DNA of 64,000 nucleotides from Brevundimonas sp. Root608 (GTDB taxonomy: Bacteria > Pseudomonadota > Alphaproteobacteria > Caulobacterales > Caulobacteraceae): contig NZ_LMGT01000004.1 of NCBI RefSeq assembly GCF_001427825.1, positions 308,718 to 372,717 on the forward strand, in the 5' to 3' direction. The position numbers were made by a program, and so were the translations under genes. The notes beneath the pieces are model-generated. The model was not told where the DNA came from and did not search any database. It saw only the letters and a program-made list of their open reading frames with translations. Of the stretch, positions 53,164 to 63,795 are shown one piece after another. Numbering within the stretch: position 1 is the first letter of the stretch; each line of letters opens with the position of its first letter.

Positions 53164-54018
53164 TCAGCCGCCGGTCACTTCAGCGGGCGGCTGCACGTCG
53201 CAGACTGTGAAGCGCGCGCCCAGTTCGGCCCGTTTCTGCTCCACCAGGGCCGCGAACGCCGCACTGCGCGGCGTCATCACGCGTACGGCCGGACGTTGCC
53301 CCTCCGGCAGCGCCGACGCCGTGCGGACGCGCGTCATGGCGTCCGGATCGGCGACCTGGCCGTTTTCGGCCTCGCTCCCCGCCTTCAGCGCCTTGACTAC
53401 GTCCAGCCCCGCCAGGACGCGGCCGAAAGGCGTATAGAGGCCGTTCAGGTTCTCGTTCACGCCGGTCATGAGGAAGAACTGGCTGTTGGCGCTGTTCGGG
53501 TCCTGATTGCGGGCCATGCCGGCGACGCCGGGGCAGAACAGGGCCTGGGCCGCGGCCCTGAAGTCGGCGGTGACCATCATCTGGGCGTCCGGCTGGGTGA
53601 AGATCGGCATCGAACCGGCCACGCCCATCTGCCCGGTCGGGGCGGCGACCAGATTGACGAACCCCTGGTCCCGTCCGCGCCGGAACTGGAATTCCCCCGG
53701 AACGTCCGGCAGCTCGCTGCCGCCGGCGCCGGTGCCCAGGGGGTCGCCGGTCTGGGCCATGAAGCCGGGCAGGACGCGATGGAATTTCAGCCCGTCGTAG
53801 AAGCCCTGATCGGCCAGGGTCCGGACCCGTTCCACGGACAGCGGCGCGACCACGGGATCCAGCTCGACCAGGATTCGGCCCCTGGCGGTGTCGATGACCA
53901 GAAGGTTTTCCGCCGCCACGGGGCGCCATTCGGCGGCGGAGGCCTGGGCCGCCGCGGGCTGGCCGGCGGCGAACAGGGCCATCGAAAACACGCCGATGGT
54001 TGCGATCCTGAAGTTCAT
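53164..54018 (-). CDS. Secreted cyclophilin-type peptidyl-prolyl isomerase (first of tandem pair)
   Basis: A 284-residue exported cyclophilin with signal peptide (MNFRIATIGVFSMALFAAGQ to PAAAQA). LKFHRVLPGFMAQTGDPLGT and NSANSQFFLMTG are the active-site stretches; the Trp/His segment reads NGLYTPFGRV. The C-terminal extension with VRVMTPRSAAFAALVEQKRA matches that of the next gene, so both come from one duplication. It lies directly after coaD (1 base gap) in the same direction, forming a likely operon coaD-ppi-ppi. Confidence 0.87.
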   Translation of the reverse strand: MNFRIATIGVFSMALFAAGQPAAAQASAAEWRPVAAENLLVIDTARGRILVELDPVVAPLSVERVRTLADQGFYDGLKFHRVLPGFMAQTGDPLGTGAGGSELPDVPGEFQFRRGRDQGFVNLVAAPTGQMGVAGSMPIFTQPDAQMMVTADFRAAAQALFCPGVAGMARNQDPNSANSQFFLMTGVNENLNGLYTPFGRVLAGLDVVKALKAGSEAENGQVADPDAMTRVRTASALPEGQRPAVRVMTPRSAAFAALVEQKRAELGARFTVCDVQPPAEVTGG

Positions 54019-54019
54019 T

Positions 54020-54502
54020 CTATCCCTTGACCTTGTCCCGGACCGCCTTGGCGACGGCCGGGCTGACGAAACTGTCGATCGCGCCGTCCAGACGGGCGAT
54101 CTCCTTGACCAGCCGCGAGGCGATCGCCTGGTGCCGCGGGTCGGCCATCAGGAAGACCGTCTCGATGTCGGCATTGAGGCGCTGGTTCATCGCCGTCATC
54201 TGGAATTCGTATTCGAAGTCGGCCACGGCGCGCAGGCCGCGCACGATGATGCTGGCGTCCAGCTCCTCGGCGAAATGCATCAGCAGGCTGGAAAAGGCCC
54301 GCACCTCGACCTTGCCGCCCAGATGGGCGACCTCGGCGCGGACCATCTCGACGCGTTCGTCGGTCGTGAACAGCGGACCCTTGTCGTCGTTGCGGGCCAC
54401 CCCGATGACCAGCCTGTCGACCAGCTTCACCGCCCGGCCGATGATGTCCATATGCCCGTTGGTCACGGGATCGAACGTGCCCGGATACAGGCCGATGCGC
54501 AT
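54020..54502 (-). CDS. coaD: Phosphopantetheine adenylyltransferase
   Basis: A 160-residue nucleotidyltransferase. MRIGLYPGTFDPVTNGHMDI includes the T-x-G-H catalytic motif, followed by VGVARNDDKGPLFTTDERVE-type KxxLFxxxER and IVRGLRAVADFEYEFQMTAM. It makes dephospho-CoA from phosphopantetheine. GGGGAGGA precedes ATG 54502. It is the first gene of a probable coaD-cyclophilin-cyclophilin operon and lies 48 bases from the class IV aminotransferase stop. Confidence 0.94.
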   Translation of the reverse strand: MRIGLYPGTFDPVTNGHMDIIGRAVKLVDRLVIGVARNDDKGPLFTTDERVEMVRAEVAHLGGKVEVRAFSSLLMHFAEELDASIIVRGLRAVADFEYEFQMTAMNQRLNADIETVFLMADPRHQAIASRLVKEIARLDGAIDSFVSPAVAKAVRDKVKG

Positions 54503-54550
54503 GCAGTCCTCCCCGCTTTCCAGAGGTTTAGCAGCCGCCGCCGTCACAGC

Positions 54551-55351
54551 CTAGATCGGTTGCACCGGGTTCGACGCCCACGCCGCCTTAAGCCGGTCGA
54601 TCATCGCGCCCGGAGTCGCGAAGGCCCGATCGCCGATCGACGCGACGGCGCAGGCCGGGGTGGCGCTGTTGCAGATGAAGGCGCCGTCGAAGCCGGCGAG
54701 ATCATCCACCTGGACCGGAGTGATCCTGCCCGTCAGGCCGGACTGGCCGAGACCTCTCTGCACCAGCGCCTGTGCGACGCCCGCCAGCATCGGCGCCTGA
54801 GGCCAGATCACTTCGTCGTCGCGGATAAAACCTATATTCCAGAGGCTTCCCTCTGAAAGCTGGCCTTCAGTATTCACGAACAACGCGTCATCAAAGCCCG
54901 CGACCCGGGCGATCCGGCGCGCGCGGATCAGGCCGAACGTGGCCACATGCTTCAGATGCGGGGCCTCGCGGGCATAGGTTTGCACCTGCAGGCGCACGCT
55001 GTCCGCCAGCGGCGGAGGCGGCGGCGACGCTGCGATCATGACCTTTGGCCGGCCGCTCCAGTCCGGCGTCCGCGGCCCGATCTCCGGCGAGAACAGACTG
55101 ACCCGCAGCCAGCAGGCCTCGCGCCCCGCCACGGCCGTCCGCATCAGGTCGCGCAGGCGCGCCTCGCCGACCGGTTCGCCGAACAGCTCGACCGCCTCGG
55201 CCTCGAGCCGCGCCAGATGCAGGTCAAGCCCCCGCGCGCCGCCCTCCTCCACCCGGAACGAGGTGTAGGCGCCATAGTTGACCAGCGCCACATGGGTCAG
55301 GTCGTCCGGGGTGGCGGGTTGACCGTCCACCGACAGCTCAGCGAGGGACAT
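54551..55351 (-). CDS. Class IV aminotransferase-family protein (PLP-dependent)
   Basis: A 266-residue fold-type IV PLP enzyme. The catalytic Lys is in HLKHVATFGLIRAR, and GQLSEGSLWNIGFIRDDEVI with the later PAC motif are typical of the BCAT/DAAT/ADC-lyase group. The family includes branched-chain and D-amino-acid aminotransferases and aminodeoxychorismate lyase; the substrate cannot be assigned here. It is downstream of a 129-bp repeat that separates it from gyrA, and upstream of coaD on the same strand. Confidence 0.8.
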   Translation of the reverse strand: MSLAELSVDGQPATPDDLTHVALVNYGAYTSFRVEEGGARGLDLHLARLEAEAVELFGEPVGEARLRDLMRTAVAGREACWLRVSLFSPEIGPRTPDWSGRPKVMIAASPPPPPLADSVRLQVQTYAREAPHLKHVATFGLIRARRIARVAGFDDALFVNTEGQLSEGSLWNIGFIRDDEVIWPQAPMLAGVAQALVQRGLGQSGLTGRITPVQVDDLAGFDGAFICNSATPACAVASIGDRAFATPGAMIDRLKAAWASNPVQPI

Positions 55352-55359
55352 CAGATACT

Positions 55360-55488
55360 CCGCTCATCCCGGCGAAAGCCGGGACCCAGTGCCTTGGGCG
55401 ATCCGGCGCCGCCGGGTTTCGCTGAGATCGATCCCATGCAGCCTGCCTCGCGAAAGGACCGGGTCCCGGCTTTCGCCGGGATGAGCGG
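55360..55488. repeat. 129-bp REP/BIME-like element, copy B
   Basis: Arms at 55360-55387 and 55461-55488 are identical in sequence and spacing to those of copy A at 32209-32337; the spacer is only partly alike (TTGGGCGATC.GG...GGTTTCGC). It lies between gyrA and the class IV aminotransferase gene. Confidence 0.85.
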
Positions 55489-55497
55489 CTTTAAAAC

Positions 55498-58287
<2,790 letters not shown>

Positions 58288-58412
58288 GGAAATCAGGCTT
58301 TAAATGGCCGGAATCGGAACGTGATCCGCGAACGGGTTTTCTAGCATCCAGAGGCCCCCGTGGCAAAGCCGGGCCGCCCGGAGACGCTCCGTCCAGACAA
58401 GGATTCCAGACC

Positions 58413-58988
58413 ATGCGCCTCCCCCGCCTCTCCGCCCTCGCCGCCCTGCCCCTGATCACGCTCCTGGGAGGCTGCGTCACCGTCACCGCGACCGAATACG
58501 GCGAGGAGTCCGGGCGCGCCGCTCCGGGCGATTTCGGCGAGGCGACGCTGACGAATCCCTCCGGCGCGCGCGTCGGCCGGGCCATCCTGACGCAGGGGCC
58601 GACCGGCCTGCTGATTCGCATCGAGGCGGAGGGCCTGACCCCCGGCTGGCATGGCGTCCACATCCACGCCACGGGCCAGTGCGCCGCGCCCTTCACCTCG
58701 GCCGGCGGGCACATAAACCACGGCGACCCGAAGGCGCCCCATGGCCTGCTCAACGCCGGCGGACCCGACGACGGCGACCTGCCCAACGTCTTCGCCGACG
58801 CCCGGGGCCGCGTGAACGCCGAGGTCTTCACCACCCGCGCCCGGATCGCCCGCGAAGGCCCTGGCCAGTGGCTGTGGGACGCCGACGGCTCGGCCCTGGT
58901 CATTCACGCCGGGATGGACGACCAGACCAGCCAGCCCATCGGCGGCGCCGGCGACCGCGTCGTCTGCGGCGTGATGGCGGCCGGCTGA
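58413..58988 (+). CDS. Cu/Zn superoxide dismutase-like lipoprotein
   Basis: A 191-residue SodC-family protein with lipoprotein signal (MRLPRLSALAALPLITLLGG-C, Cys21). Copper ligands H83 and H85 (GVHIHATG), bridging H100 (AGGHINHG) and H165 (LVIHAGMDD) are present; the zinc side has H110 and D122 (GDLPN), with Asp in place of one usual His. The C-terminus keeps the disulfide Cys (RVVCGV) pairing with C90. It would detoxify periplasmic superoxide. Confidence 0.88.
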   Translation: MRLPRLSALAALPLITLLGGCVTVTATEYGEESGRAAPGDFGEATLTNPSGARVGRAILTQGPTGLLIRIEAEGLTPGWHGVHIHATGQCAAPFTSAGGHINHGDPKAPHGLLNAGGPDDGDLPNVFADARGRVNAEVFTTRARIAREGPGQWLWDADGSALVIHAGMDDQTSQPIGGAGDRVVCGVMAAG

Positions 58989-58991
58989 CGC

Positions 58992-59549
58992 CTATTCGGC
59001 GACCGGCCGGGTCAGGTCGAACTCGACCCGCAGGTAGCGATTCGGCCGCCGCAGTTCATAGGCGAAGATTTCCGCGGGCCGGACCTCGACCGCCCAGACA
59101 TTGGTGTTCGAGACCGTGGCGTTGCGGCGTGTGAACAGGTCCTTCGAGAATTGGTCGACCGGAAACTCCTGCCGCGTCGCCGTGCCGGGCGTGACGGTGT
59201 CGCCGCCGTACTGGCTCAGTTCGTCCTCGGTCCCGTCCTCGTGCCGGTGATCGTGCTTGAGGCGCAGGCCGTCGGCCGTTCGGGTGATCACCCAGGTCCG
59301 CGACCGGTTCTCGCCCACCCAAAAGGGAATCCGCACCTCGTTCGCCGAACAGTCCCGCACATGCATTAGCAGCCGCGACCGGGCGAAGTCGGCGTCGGCG
59401 GCGTCCGTGGTCGCCACCCGCCCCTCGAACCTCTGGCCGCACAGGGCCTTCAGATTGGCGAAGAAGGCGTCCTGCGGCGAGACCGGCGCGGGCGCCGTGG
59501 CGCAGGCGGACAGGGCGATGGCGGCGGCCAGAACGACGATCTGTTTCAT
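58992..59549 (-). CDS. Lipoprotein of unknown function
   Basis: A 185-residue lipoprotein, signal MKQIVVLAAAIALSACATAP with lipidated Cys16. The mature domain has LKALCGQRFEGRVATTDAAD, WVGENRSRTWVITRTADGLR, LKHDHRHEDGTEDELSQYGG and ends YLRVEFDLTRPV. The alternating strands suggest a beta-rich, lipocalin-like binding fold, and the pattern recurs in alphaproteobacterial hypothetical lipoproteins. ATG 59549. Convergent with sodC. Confidence 0.75.
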   Translation of the reverse strand: MKQIVVLAAAIALSACATAPAPVSPQDAFFANLKALCGQRFEGRVATTDAADADFARSRLLMHVRDCSANEVRIPFWVGENRSRTWVITRTADGLRLKHDHRHEDGTEDELSQYGGDTVTPGTATRQEFPVDQFSKDLFTRRNATVSNTNVWAVEVRPAEIFAYELRRPNRYLRVEFDLTRPVAE

Positions 59550-59594
59550 GGGCCCAGCTTGGCACGACCGGCTCCCCTCGCCTAACCTCCACCC

Positions 59595-60002
59595 ATGGCC
59601 TCTGCCGTGACGCTTCGCCTCATCATCGACGATCCGGTCCCCGGGGTGCGCTACAGCCTCCAGAGTGACGACCTGCCGTTCGAGCCCGTCACCGCGGGCG
59701 ACGGCCCGATCTCGTTCGACGTCCCGATCACCCTGCATCCCGACGGCCGCATGACCGGCCCCTTCGTGCGCCGGGAGGGACCGACGCGCCGCTTCGTCTA
59801 CATCCGCATCGGCACGTCGGCGGGCGACCACGCCAGCCTCTGGAGCCGCCGCGCCAAGATCGACATCCACGACATCCCGCCGGCCCTGCTGACCCCCGGC
59901 GCCGTTCTGGAGGTCCATCTGCCCGGCCGCGGCAAGGACGGTTCCCCCGCCTGCGCCACCGTCCGGCCCCTCGGCGCGTGGAAGACCGCAAGTCGTCGTT
60001 GA
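59595..60002 (+). CDS. DUF5990 family protein
   Basis: A 135-residue small beta-rich protein: LRLIIDDPVPGVRYSLQSDD near the start, GPFVRREGPTRRFVYIRIGT and SLWSRRAKIDIHDIPPALLT later. PGVRYSLQ and RFVYI-IG..AGD--S-WSRRAKI are the conserved marks of DUF5990; the function is unknown. Soluble and without a signal. Its stop overlaps the -35 box of the rpmG promoter. Confidence 0.78.
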   Translation: MASAVTLRLIIDDPVPGVRYSLQSDDLPFEPVTAGDGPISFDVPITLHPDGRMTGPFVRREGPTRRFVYIRIGTSAGDHASLWSRRAKIDIHDIPPALLTPGAVLEVHLPGRGKDGSPACATVRPLGAWKTASRR

Positions 60003-60026
60003 CTTCCGGTCGCGCCTGAGTATGTT
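59999..60026 (+). promoter_or_regulatory. Sigma-70 type promoter for rpmG
   Basis: TTGACT (59999-60004), 16-base spacer, TATGTT (60021-60026), 48 bases before the rpmG ATG. The -35 matches the consensus in five of six bases; it overlaps the end of the DUF5990 gene. Confidence 0.55.
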
Positions 60027-60074
60027 CCGCGCCTCTTATTTTAGCGGCTTTCGCCGTCGCAGAGGTAATTCCCG

Positions 60075-60242
60075 ATGGCCAAACCGGCTTCCATCAAGAT
60101 CCGCCTGAACTCCTCGGCCGACACCGGCTTCTTCTACGTCACCAAGAAGAACGCCCGTACCATGACCGAGAAAATGGTCGTCAAGAAGTACGATCCCGTC
60201 GTGCGCAAGCACGTCGAGTTCAAGGAAGGCAAGATCAAGTAG
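60075..60242 (+). CDS. rpmG: 50S ribosomal protein L33
   Basis: A 55-residue L33: [20 protein letters not shown] then [20 protein letters not shown] and [15 protein letters not shown]. It has no CxxC motifs, that is, the zinc-free form usual in alphaproteobacteria. A promoter (59999-60026) lies upstream and a strong intrinsic terminator (60265-60295) downstream, so it is a monocistronic unit. Confidence 0.95.
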   Translation: MAKPASIKIRLNSSADTGFFYVTKKNARTMTEKMVVKKYDPVVRKHVEFKEGKIK

Positions 60243-60264
60243 GGTTCACGCCCTGCTGGATACG

Positions 60265-60295
60265 AAAACGCCCGGTGGAAACGCCGGGCGTTTTT
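60265..60295 (+). terminator. Intrinsic terminator of rpmG
   Basis: An 11-bp stem AAAACGCCCGG / CCGGGCGTTTT with an 8-base loop, followed by T, ending in a T5 run. It starts 23 bases after the rpmG stop. Confidence 0.9.
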
Positions 60296-60318
60296 CGTTT
60301 GCGTGCTAGATTGTCCCG

Positions 60319-60513
60319 ATGAGTGACCCGACCGACGATCCGAAGGACTCCGCCGCTGCGCCCTCGCCTCCCGAGAGCCCCGTCCAGCGCGCCCTCCGCC
60401 TCAAGCAGGCCGCGATCGAGGCGCGCGAGAAGCCGCCGCGTGGCGGCCGCTTCCAGCGCGAACAGGCCGCGCGCATCGCCACCGGCAAGTCCAAGCCCTG
60501 GATGAGCCGCTGA
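60319..60513 (+). CDS. Small basic hypothetical protein
   Basis: A 64-residue protein, MSDPTDDPKDSAAAPSPPES then PVQRALRLKQAAIEAREKPP and GGRFQREQAARIATGKSKPW. It has a disordered acidic start and a basic helical end, the RGGRFQREQAARIATGKSKPWMSR tail being a pattern I associate with small Caulobacterales proteins. Role unknown. It is convergent with pleD and follows the rpmG terminator. Confidence 0.65.
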   Translation: MSDPTDDPKDSAAAPSPPESPVQRALRLKQAAIEAREKPPRGGRFQREQAARIATGKSKPWMSR

Positions 60514-60519
60514 CGCCCC

Positions 60520-61884
60520 TCAGGCCGCTCTTGCGATGACCTGGTTCCGCCCGTGGGCCTTGGCCTCATAGACGCCCTCGTCGGCCCGCTTCAGCAGGGC
60601 GTCGGGCGTGTCGCCCCCGCCGGCGCTCGCCGCCACGCCCACCGAGACGGTGATCGTCAGCCCCTCGGCGCCGCCCATGATCGGGAACGGCTGGGCCGCG
60701 ACGTCGCGCCGGATGCGGTCGGCGACGCGCGCGGCGTCTTCCAGGCTGGCGCCGGGCATCACCACCACGAATTCCTCGCCGCCCAGACGGCACGGCAGAT
60801 CGATGGCGCGCACATTGGTCGCCAGCCGCACCGCGAACTCGCGCAGGACCTCGTCGCCGGCGTCGTGGCCGAAGCCGTCGTTGACCAGCTTGAAGTGATC
60901 GATGTCCATCATCAGCACGGCGACGGGCTCGCCGCCCTGGCCCGCCCGGGCCATCAGCCCCTGCAGCTGCCCGGCCATGTAGCGGCGGTTGTGAAGCCCC
61001 GTCAGGGCGTCCGTGACCGCCATCTCCAGGCTGTAGTCCAGCTTTTCCTTGAGGAAGTCGGCATAGCGTTTGCGCTTGATCTGGGTCCGCGCCCGCGCCT
61101 CCAGCTCCTCCGGGTCCACCGGCCGGGGCAGGATGTCGTTGACGCCCAGCTCCAGCGCCTTCAGCAGCCGCGGCCTGTCGGCCTGATCGACGACCGCCAG
61201 GATCGGCAGACGGCGCGAGGCCTCGGTCGACCGCACCTGGGCCACGAAGCGCAGGCCGTCGAACTCCGAACTCGACACATTGACGATCATCAGATCGACC
61301 GGCCCGCGCGCCGCGATCAACGCCGCCGCCGGATCGGCCTCCACCGTCGGCCGGTGTTCGCCGGCCAGATGTTCGACCATCTTCTCGGCCTGTCGGGCGT
61401 TGTCGTCGACGATCAGCACCCGCCCGCCCGATCCGCGCAGCCGCCCCGCGCCGTCGGTGTCGACGCCGATGCGGCGGCCGGTCTCCTCGCGCTCGCGCAG
61501 CTCGTCCATCACCGATTTCAGCCGCACCAGCGATTTCACACGGGCGAACAGGACCACGTCGTCGATCGGCTTGGTGACGAAGTCGTCGGCCCCGGCTTCC
61601 AGGCCCTTGATCTTGTCCTCGCGCCCGTCCAGCGCCGTCACCAGCACCACGGGGATGTGGCGGGTCACCGGATCGGCCTTCAGCCGCCGGCAGGTCTCGA
61701 ACCCGTCCATGCCGGGCATCATCACGTCCAGCAGGATGATGTCGGGACGTTCGTCCGATGCGATCTGAAGCGCCGTCGCGCCGTCGCAGGCGGTCAGCAC
61801 CTCATAATACTCGAGCGTCAGCTTGGCCTCGAGCAGGCGGACGTTCGGTTCGACGTCGTCAACGACCAGAATGCGCGCCGTCAT
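60520..61884 (-). CDS. pleD: PleD-type response regulator / diguanylate cyclase
   Basis: A 454-residue REC-REC-GGDEF protein. The first receiver has D53 (ILLDVMMP) and K105; the second (155-270) lacks the phospho-Asp (LMIVNVSSSEF), as in Caulobacter PleD; the GGDEF domain has GGEEF at 368-372 with the inhibitory RxxD (RAID, 359-362) before it. It makes c-di-GMP to drive the swarmer-to-stalked change. It starts 6 bases after the divK stop, giving the conserved divK-pleD operon. Confidence 0.95.
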   Translation of the reverse strand: MTARILVVDDVEPNVRLLEAKLTLEYYEVLTACDGATALQIASDERPDIILLDVMMPGMDGFETCRRLKADPVTRHIPVVLVTALDGREDKIKGLEAGADDFVTKPIDDVVLFARVKSLVRLKSVMDELREREETGRRIGVDTDGAGRLRGSGGRVLIVDDNARQAEKMVEHLAGEHRPTVEADPAAALIAARGPVDLMIVNVSSSEFDGLRFVAQVRSTEASRRLPILAVVDQADRPRLLKALELGVNDILPRPVDPEELEARARTQIKRKRYADFLKEKLDYSLEMAVTDALTGLHNRRYMAGQLQGLMARAGQGGEPVAVLMMDIDHFKLVNDGFGHDAGDEVLREFAVRLATNVRAIDLPCRLGGEEFVVVMPGASLEDAARVADRIRRDVAAQPFPIMGGAEGLTITVSVGVAASAGGGDTPDALLKRADEGVYEAKAHGRNQVIARAA

Positions 61885-61890
61885 CGGTCC

Positions 61891-62256
61891 CTACCCCAGA
61901 TGTTTCCGAACCACGTCGAGGAAATGCATCACCGAGATGGGCTTGGAGATATAGGCCTCGCACCCGCCCTGGCGGATGCGCTCCTCGTCGCCCTTCATGG
62001 CGAAGGCGGTGACGGCGACGACGGGGATGTGGCTCAGCTCCTCGTCGTCCTTGAGCCATTTGGTCACTTCCAGGCCGCTGATCTCCGGCAGCTGGATGTC
62101 CATCAGGATCAGGTCGGGCTTGTGCAGGCGCGCCAGGGCGAGGGCCTGGAGCCCCTCGCGGGTCTGCAGGGTCTCGTAGCCCTGGGAATCGAGCAGATCA
62201 TGAAAGAGCTTCATGTTCAGCTCGTTATCCTCGACGATGAGGACTTTCTTGGACAT
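61891..62256 (-). CDS. divK: Single-domain response regulator DivK
   Basis: A 121-residue receiver: [21 protein letters not shown]53 in [10 protein letters not shown], and [20 protein letters not shown] with K104-type Lys in SKPISV. The sequence is nearly identical in pattern to Caulobacter DivK, which controls PleC, DivJ and DivL and through them CtrA. ATG 62256 is used; ATG 62259 and GTG 62262 precede it in frame. It lies upstream of pleD. A CtrA-like box is found at 62337-62351. Confidence 0.95.
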   Translation of the reverse strand: MSKKVLIVEDNELNMKLFHDLLDSQGYETLQTREGLQALALARLHKPDLILMDIQLPEISGLEVTKWLKDDEELSHIPVVAVTAFAMKGDEERIRQGGCEAYISKPISVMHFLDVVRKHLG

Positions 62257-62336
62257 CATCACCTGGCCTGTCGCCCCATGGAGTGCGGCTGCACGGAGGC
62301 TTGTCGCCTTCTTCGTGCACTGTGGCCCGGCGGGTC

Positions 62337-62351
62337 TTAAGTTGGGGTGAA
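62337..62351 (-). promoter_or_regulatory. CtrA-box-like sequence upstream of divK
   Basis: On the minus strand TTCA-CCCCAAC-TTAA, one mismatch from TTAA-N7-TTAA, 81 bases upstream of the divK ATG. In Caulobacter divK is reported to be CtrA-regulated, which fits. Confidence 0.45.
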
Positions 62352-62385
62352 GCCCCTCTCCGCCGGCGCAGCCGGCCTTCAGACG

Positions 62386-62492
62386 GGTTCATCACAAGGG
62401 ACACAAAGGCCCCCAAAGGGCACAATGAGGCCGGGCCGCTTCCGGGCCTTCTTCGTGGTCTTCGTGCCTCTTCGTGTCCCTTGTGATGAACC
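62386..62492. repeat. 19-bp inverted repeat, intergenic element
   Basis: GGTTCATCACAAGGGACAC (62386-62404) and its exact complement (62474-62492) flank about 69 bases with further ACAAAGG / CCTTCTT-like repeats. It fills the gap between divK and dinB. No coding frame is evident; it looks like a dispersed palindromic repeat. Confidence 0.6.
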
Positions 62493-62550
62493 TCCCTCGG
62501 CGCCGCCTCCCGGATGACGGATATTGGACCGCCATGGCCCCTTCCTGCGC

Positions 62551-63795
62551 ATGAAAGCCATCTGCCGCGACTGCCTGTGGACCGGCGACCACCAGGTCGA
62601 CCGGTGCCCGGTCTGCGATTCGCGCCGCGTCGTCCGCCATGACGAACTGGACCGGCTGACCATCGCCCATCTGGACTGCGACGCCTTCTACGCCTCGGTG
62701 GAGAAGCGCGACCGGCCCGAGCTGCGCGACAGGCCGGTGATCGTCGGCGGCGGCAAGCGTGGCGTGGTTTCCACCTGCTGCTACGTCGCCCGCCAGTACG
62801 GCGTCCATTCGGCCATGCCGATGTTCAAGGCGTTGAAGGCCTGCCCCGAAGCCGTCGTCATCAAGCCCGACTTCCGCAAATACATCGCCGCCAGCGAGGC
62901 CATCTTCGGCGCCGTGGGCCGGCTGACGCCGCTGGTCCAGACCCTGTCGCTCGATGAGGCCTGGATCGACCTCGCCGGCACCGAACGGCTGAACGGCGGG
63001 CCTCCGGCCTTCCAGCTGATTCGCCTGCAGAAGCAGATCGAGGAAGACACGGGCCTGACCGTCTCGATCGGCCTGGCCCCCAACCGCTTCCTCGCCAAGG
63101 TGGCGTCCGAACTCGACAAGCCGCGAGGCTTCTCGGTGCTGGGCGCCCGGGCGAAGGACCTGCTGGCCCCGAAACCGATCCGCATCCTGCCCGGCGTCGG
63201 CCCGGTGTTCGCGAAAACCCTGAACAGCGACGGCTTCGCCACCGTCGGCGATCTGGCCGCCGCCGACGTCCGCGACCTGGTCAAGCGCTATGGCGAGACC
63301 GGCCTGCGGCTGCACGATCTCGCCCACGGCCGCGACGCCCGGCTGGTCAATCCGACCCATGACCGCAAGGGCATGAGCGCCGAAACCACCTTCAACGAGG
63401 ATCTGACCTCGGCTGAGGATCTCGAGGCCGAACTCTGGCCCCTGTGCGAGAAGCTGGCCTCCAAGGCCCGCCGCGACGGCGTGGCCAGCCGGGTTCTGGT
63501 GCTGAAACTGCGCCGCACGGACTTCAGGATCGTCACCCGTCGCATCTCCCTGCCCGAGCCGGTCCAGACCGCCCGCGCCCTGTTCGCGGCCGGCCGGGCC
63601 CTGATGACGCCCGAACTGGGCCGACCCTACCGCCTGATCGGCATCGGCATGGCCGAGGTGGTCGACGCCGTCGACGCCCCGGCCCTGTTCGAGACGACCG
63701 AGGCGCGCGCTCTCAAGACCGAAACCGCCATCGACGCCCTGCGGGCGAAATTCGGCGCGAAAGCCGTGGTGGCCGGGCGGGCGCTGAAGGACTGA
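62551..63795 (+). CDS. dinB: DNA polymerase IV-type Y-family polymerase with N-terminal zinc ribbon
   Basis: A 414-residue Y-family translesion polymerase. An N-terminal zinc ribbon (MKAICRDC... with RCPVCDSRR) precedes the polymerase; catalytic carboxylates lie in LDCDAFYASVEKRD and LSLDEAWIDL. VSIGLAPNRFLAKVASELDK and a helix-hairpin-helix ILPGVGPVFAKTL follow. The zinc-ribbon fusion is the common alphaproteobacterial form. No LexA box (GTTC-N7-GTTC) is seen upstream. ATG 62551 begins the ribbon. Confidence 0.92.
   Translation: MKAICRDCLWTGDHQVDRCPVCDSRRVVRHDELDRLTIAHLDCDAFYASVEKRDRPELRDRPVIVGGGKRGVVSTCCYVARQYGVHSAMPMFKALKACPEAVVIKPDFRKYIAASEAIFGAVGRLTPLVQTLSLDEAWIDLAGTERLNGGPPAFQLIRLQKQIEEDTGLTVSIGLAPNRFLAKVASELDKPRGFSVLGARAKDLLAPKPIRILPGVGPVFAKTLNSDGFATVGDLAAADVRDLVKRYGETGLRLHDLAHGRDARLVNPTHDRKGMSAETTFNEDLTSAEDLEAELWPLCEKLASKARRDGVASRVLVLKLRRTDFRIVTRRISLPEPVQTARALFAAGRALMTPELGRPYRLIGIGMAEVVDAVDAPALFETTEARALKTETAIDALRAKFGAKAVVAGRALKD

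Noticed and set aside
58317..58333. LexA-like GAAC...GAAC direct repeat near gyrA/sodC
   Set aside because: Spacing is 9 bases rather than the 7 of the alphaproteobacterial SOS box; a similar N9 pair at 26740-26756 is also off.
58316..58340. Possible EcfG promoter before sodC
   Set aside because: GGAAC is present but N16 is followed by TTTT, not CGTT; a GGTT occurs only at spacing 14.
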